NCBI GenBank assembly: GCA_039178805.1
Contig: JBCDFC010000104.1
Coordinates: 1 to 16,256, forward strand
Direction of reading: 5' to 3'
Source: Thermohalobaculum sp039178805
GTDB lineage: Bacteria > Pseudomonadota > Alphaproteobacteria > Rhodobacterales > Rhodobacteraceae
Length of the DNA: 16,256 nt
The translations under genes and the position numbers were made by a program. Under the pieces are notes generated by a model. It made no database searches, was not told where the DNA came from, and saw only the letters and a list, made by a program, of their open reading frames with translations. Each line of letters opens with the position of its first letter. Position 1 is the stretch's first letter. Positions 14,303-16,256 of the stretch are shown here, one piece after another.

Positions 14303-15235
14303 ATGGCAAGGGACGGGCAGGGCGGCAAGGCGCGGCGCCCGGGTGCGAAGGGCGCACAGGGCAGCCAGAACGCTCAGGGCGCCCAAGGTGCCCAAGGTGC
14401 CCAAGCTGCTGTGGCCAAAGCTCGGCGGCGCCCGTCCCCCTCGGCCGCCGCGGCGCAGAGCGAGGACGGGCCGGAACGGATCGCCAAGCGTCTTGCCCGT
14501 GCCGGTGTCGCCTCACGCCGTGAGGCTGAGCGCATGATCGCGGACGGGCGCGTACGGCTGAACGGTCGGCGCCTCGAGACCCCGGCCGTCACCGTCACGC
14601 CCGCCGACCGCATCGAGGTGGACGGCAAGCCTGTGGCCGAGCCTGAGCCTGCCCGCCTCTGGCGCTATCACAAGCCAGCCGGTCTCGTGACGACCGCCCG
14701 GGATGAGCAAGGGCGGCCCACGGTCTTCGATCGCCTGCCGCCAGAGCTGCCCCGCGTCGTCTCCGTCGGCAGGCTGGATCTCACATCCGAGGGGCTGCTG
14801 CTCCTCACCAATGACGGGGAGCTGAAGCGCCGGCTCGAGCTGCCCTCGACCGGCTGGCTCCGCCGCTACCGCGTCCGCGTCCACGGCAGGCCCGATGCGG
14901 AGCGTCTCGCCCCGCTCGAACGCGGGATCGAGATCGAGGGCGAACGCTTCCAGCCCATGCAAGTCGCCGTCGACCGCCAACAGGGCGCCAATGCCTGGCT
15001 CACCCTCGGCCTGCGAGAAGGGCGCAATCGTGAGATCCGGCGCGCCCTCTCGGCCGTGGGCTTCGACGTAAATCGCCTGATCCGCGTCTCCTACGGCCCC
15101 TTTCAACTCGGTGAGCTTGCCGCCGGCGCCGTTGAGGAAGTGCGCCCGAAAGTGCTCGCCGACCAGCTCGGTCTCAAGCGCTCAGGCGGGCGGCCGGACC
15201 AGCGCCGGAGCGGCGGGGGTAGGCATGGCGACTGA
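14303..15235 (+). CDS. Pseudouridine synthase, RsuA/RluB family
   Basis: A 310-residue rRNA-modifying enzyme. An N-terminal extension of about 55 residues is Ala/Gly/Gln/Lys/Arg-rich with GAQ repeats (residues about 25-34) and is probably disordered. Residues about 57-103 are an S4 RNA-binding domain (ERIAKRLARAGVASRREAE...). The catalytic domain follows, with the signature VGRLDLTSEGLLLLTNDGEL at 155-174, in which Asp159 is the catalytic residue, and the late motif LREGRNREIRRAL at 237-249. It isomerises uridine to pseudouridine in rRNA, most likely 23S; RluB and RluE/RsuA cannot be separated here. The ATG at 14303 is chosen; 14258 is an in-frame alternative. The C-terminal tail is basic (GGRPDQRRSGGGRHGD). 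It overlaps the start of the EamA gene by 11 bases, suggesting coupled translation. Confidence 0.9.
   Translation: MARDGQGGKARRPGAKGAQGSQNAQGAQGAQGAQAAVAKARRRPSPSAAAAQSEDGPERIAKRLARAGVASRREAERMIADGRVRLNGRRLETPAVTVTPADRIEVDGKPVAEPEPARLWRYHKPAGLVTTARDEQGRPTVFDRLPPELPRVVSVGRLDLTSEGLLLLTNDGELKRRLELPSTGWLRRYRVRVHGRPDAERLAPLERGIEIEGERFQPMQVAVDRQQGANAWLTLGLREGRNREIRRALSAVGFDVNRLIRVSYGPFQLGELAAGAVEEVRPKVLADQLGLKRSGGRPDQRRSGGGRHGD
14378..14407 (+). repeat. 9-bp tandem repeats coding for Gly-Ala-Gln
   Basis: The unit ggcgcccaa / ggtgcccaa recurs about three times within the 5' part of the pseudouridine synthase gene and gives the collagen-like GAQ-GAQ-GAQ tract. Likely length-variable between strains through slippage; the tract sits outside the catalytic domains. 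Confidence 0.6.
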
Positions 15236-16181
15236 CAGCGCGGCAAGCCCCGACACCCGGCTTGCGACCACCACCGTCGCAGCGCTCATCGCCTTCGCCG
15301 CGAACTCCGTGCTCTGCCGGCTCGCCCTTCTGCCCACCGGTCCGGATGGTGCCGGCGGAAGCATCGATGCCGGGAGCTTCACCGCGCTCCGGATCCTCTC
15401 GGGGGCGCTCGTGCTGGTCGCCGTGAGCCTTGCGCGGCGGCGCCATAGCACGACCGATTTGGGCAAGATCCAATCGGGCAAGACCGAAGCGGTCGACACC
15501 GAATTGCTGCGCATCGGCCCCCGCGACCTGCGCCAGGGGGCGGCGCTCTTCGTCTATATGGTGGGCTTTTCGCTCGCCTATATCAGCCTCGGCGCAGGCC
15601 TTGGCGCGCTCGTCCTTTTCGGCGCGGTGCAGGTCACGATGCTCGCCGGCGCGCTTCTTGGTGGTGAGCGGTTCGGCATGCTCGGCTGGACAGGTTTCGC
15701 GCTCGCGCTCGCTGGTCTCGTCTGGCTCGTCTCGCCAGGTGACGCGGCACCGGAACCGCTCGCCGTCGCTTCCATGGCCGTCGCCGGTATCGCCTGGGGC
15801 TACTTCTCCCTTTCGGGCCGCGGTGCCGGAGAGCCGGTGCTCGCTATGACCCGGGCCTTCGTTCTGTGCGTGCCGGCGGGTGGCATCTTCCTCGCACTCT
15901 ATGCGGCCGTTGCACCGCTCTCGATCACTTGGCCGGGGGCGCTCCTGGCCGCGGCCTCGGGCGGGCTCGCCTCGGGGCTTGGCTATGTCCTCTGGTACGC
16001 GGTCCTGCCGCGCCTCGGCGCCGGGCGCGCGGCGACGGTGCAGCTCGCCGTGCCGGTCATCGCCGCTGTGGCCGGTGTCCTCCTGCTCGCCGAGCCGCTG
16101 ACCGCCCGCCTCACACTGTCCTCCATCGCCGTGCTCGGCGGCGTCGCCCTCGTCCTCCACGCCCGCTCACGCAGCCCATAG
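15225..16181 (+). CDS. EamA/DMT-superfamily permease
   Basis: A 318-residue inner-membrane protein with about ten hydrophobic helices in two five-helix EamA halves (first helix about 12-33, last about 298-315). DMT permeases of this class usually export amino acids or other small metabolites; the solute is unknown. A hydrophilic loop of about 35 residues between helices two and three, at about 71-105 (start RRRHSTT, end RDLRQG), is longer than usual and contains a 15-base imperfect tandem repeat (15456-15485). The ATG at 15225 lies inside the 3' end of the pseudouridine synthase gene, 11 bases before its stop, with a GGGGGT about five bases upstream; this is preferred over the frame open from 15111. 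The 75 bases after its stop hold no recognisable gene. Confidence 0.85.
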   Translation: MATDSAASPDTRLATTTVAALIAFAANSVLCRLALLPTGPDGAGGSIDAGSFTALRILSGALVLVAVSLARRRHSTTDLGKIQSGKTEAVDTELLRIGPRDLRQGAALFVYMVGFSLAYISLGAGLGALVLFGAVQVTMLAGALLGGERFGMLGWTGFALALAGLVWLVSPGDAAPEPLAVASMAVAGIAWGYFSLSGRGAGEPVLAMTRAFVLCVPAGGIFLALYAAVAPLSITWPGALLAAASGGLASGLGYVLWYAVLPRLGAGRAATVQLAVPVIAAVAGVLLLAEPLTARLTLSSIAVLGGVALVLHARSRSP

Positions 16182-16256
16182 CTGGAGCGCGCCCCACGGC
16201 ATGCTACAATCGGTGGCAGGGTGGAGAGCGTCCGTGCGCCCAGGACAGATTGCGCC

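Noticed and set aside
15174..16160. 328-residue minus-strand open frame opposite the EamA gene
   Set aside because: Composition is Glu/Arg/Gly-rich without domain signatures, as expected of the reverse strand of a hydrophobic membrane-protein gene.
16182..16256. TACAAT (16205-16210) as a -10 box of a gene beyond the right edge
   Set aside because: No matching -35 hexamer at proper spacing and the downstream gene is outside the window.

Overview
High-GC window with codon use and gene families typical of the Alphaproteobacteria, most likely a Rhodobacterales/Paracoccaceae-type bacterium. Supporting signs are a full tripartite TRAP carboxylate transporter, a MaoC-phosphotransacetylase fusion, and an intergenic palindrome of the GTCAT-GCCGG-CTTGA-CCGG-ATCCAG type that I know as a widespread alphaproteobacterial extragenic repeat. 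The genus cannot be named from the sequence alone.

Layout. 1-751 (minus): 5'-terminal part of a gene for an exported protein, cut by the window edge. 839-2230 (minus): MaoC-like hydratase fused to a phosphate acyltransferase. 2442-3326 (plus): FkbM-type methyltransferase, whose stop codon lies in the end of a 157-bp MITE-like inverted-repeat element (3323-3479). 3528-5087 (minus): acyl-CoA synthetase. 5258-6559 (minus): DAO-family FAD oxidoreductase. 6687-7058 (plus): small cupin. 7063-11519 (minus): a compact five-gene unit read in the order YcsI-type putative hydro-lyase, TRAP binding protein, TRAP small permease, TRAP large permease, DUF2848 protein. 11631-12542 (plus): divergent LysR regulator sharing the upstream region with that unit. 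12620-13735 (plus): YqjM-type old yellow enzyme. 13726-14217 (minus): TadA-type deaminase, tail-to-tail with the old yellow enzyme and overlapping it by 10 bp. 14303-15235 (plus): RsuA/RluB-type pseudouridine synthase, overlapping by 11 bp the start of an EamA/DMT permease (15225-16181).

The most interesting part is 7063-12542: a LysR-controlled import-and-conversion module. The TRAP system should bring in an organic acid anion, and the hydro-lyase and DUF2848 protein, both without assigned reactions in this context, are likely to process it. The cupin, FAD oxidoreductase and acyl-CoA synthetase next to it may be further steps (deamination or oxidation, then CoA activation), but this is inference from proximity. 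The right end (tadA, pseudouridine synthase) is RNA-modification housekeeping.

There is no stretch above 300 bases without a gene. The longest gap is 2231-2441, a divergent upstream region containing a 12-bp tandem repeat. I see no tRNA, rRNA, CRISPR array, transposase, phage gene or convincing rho-independent terminator.
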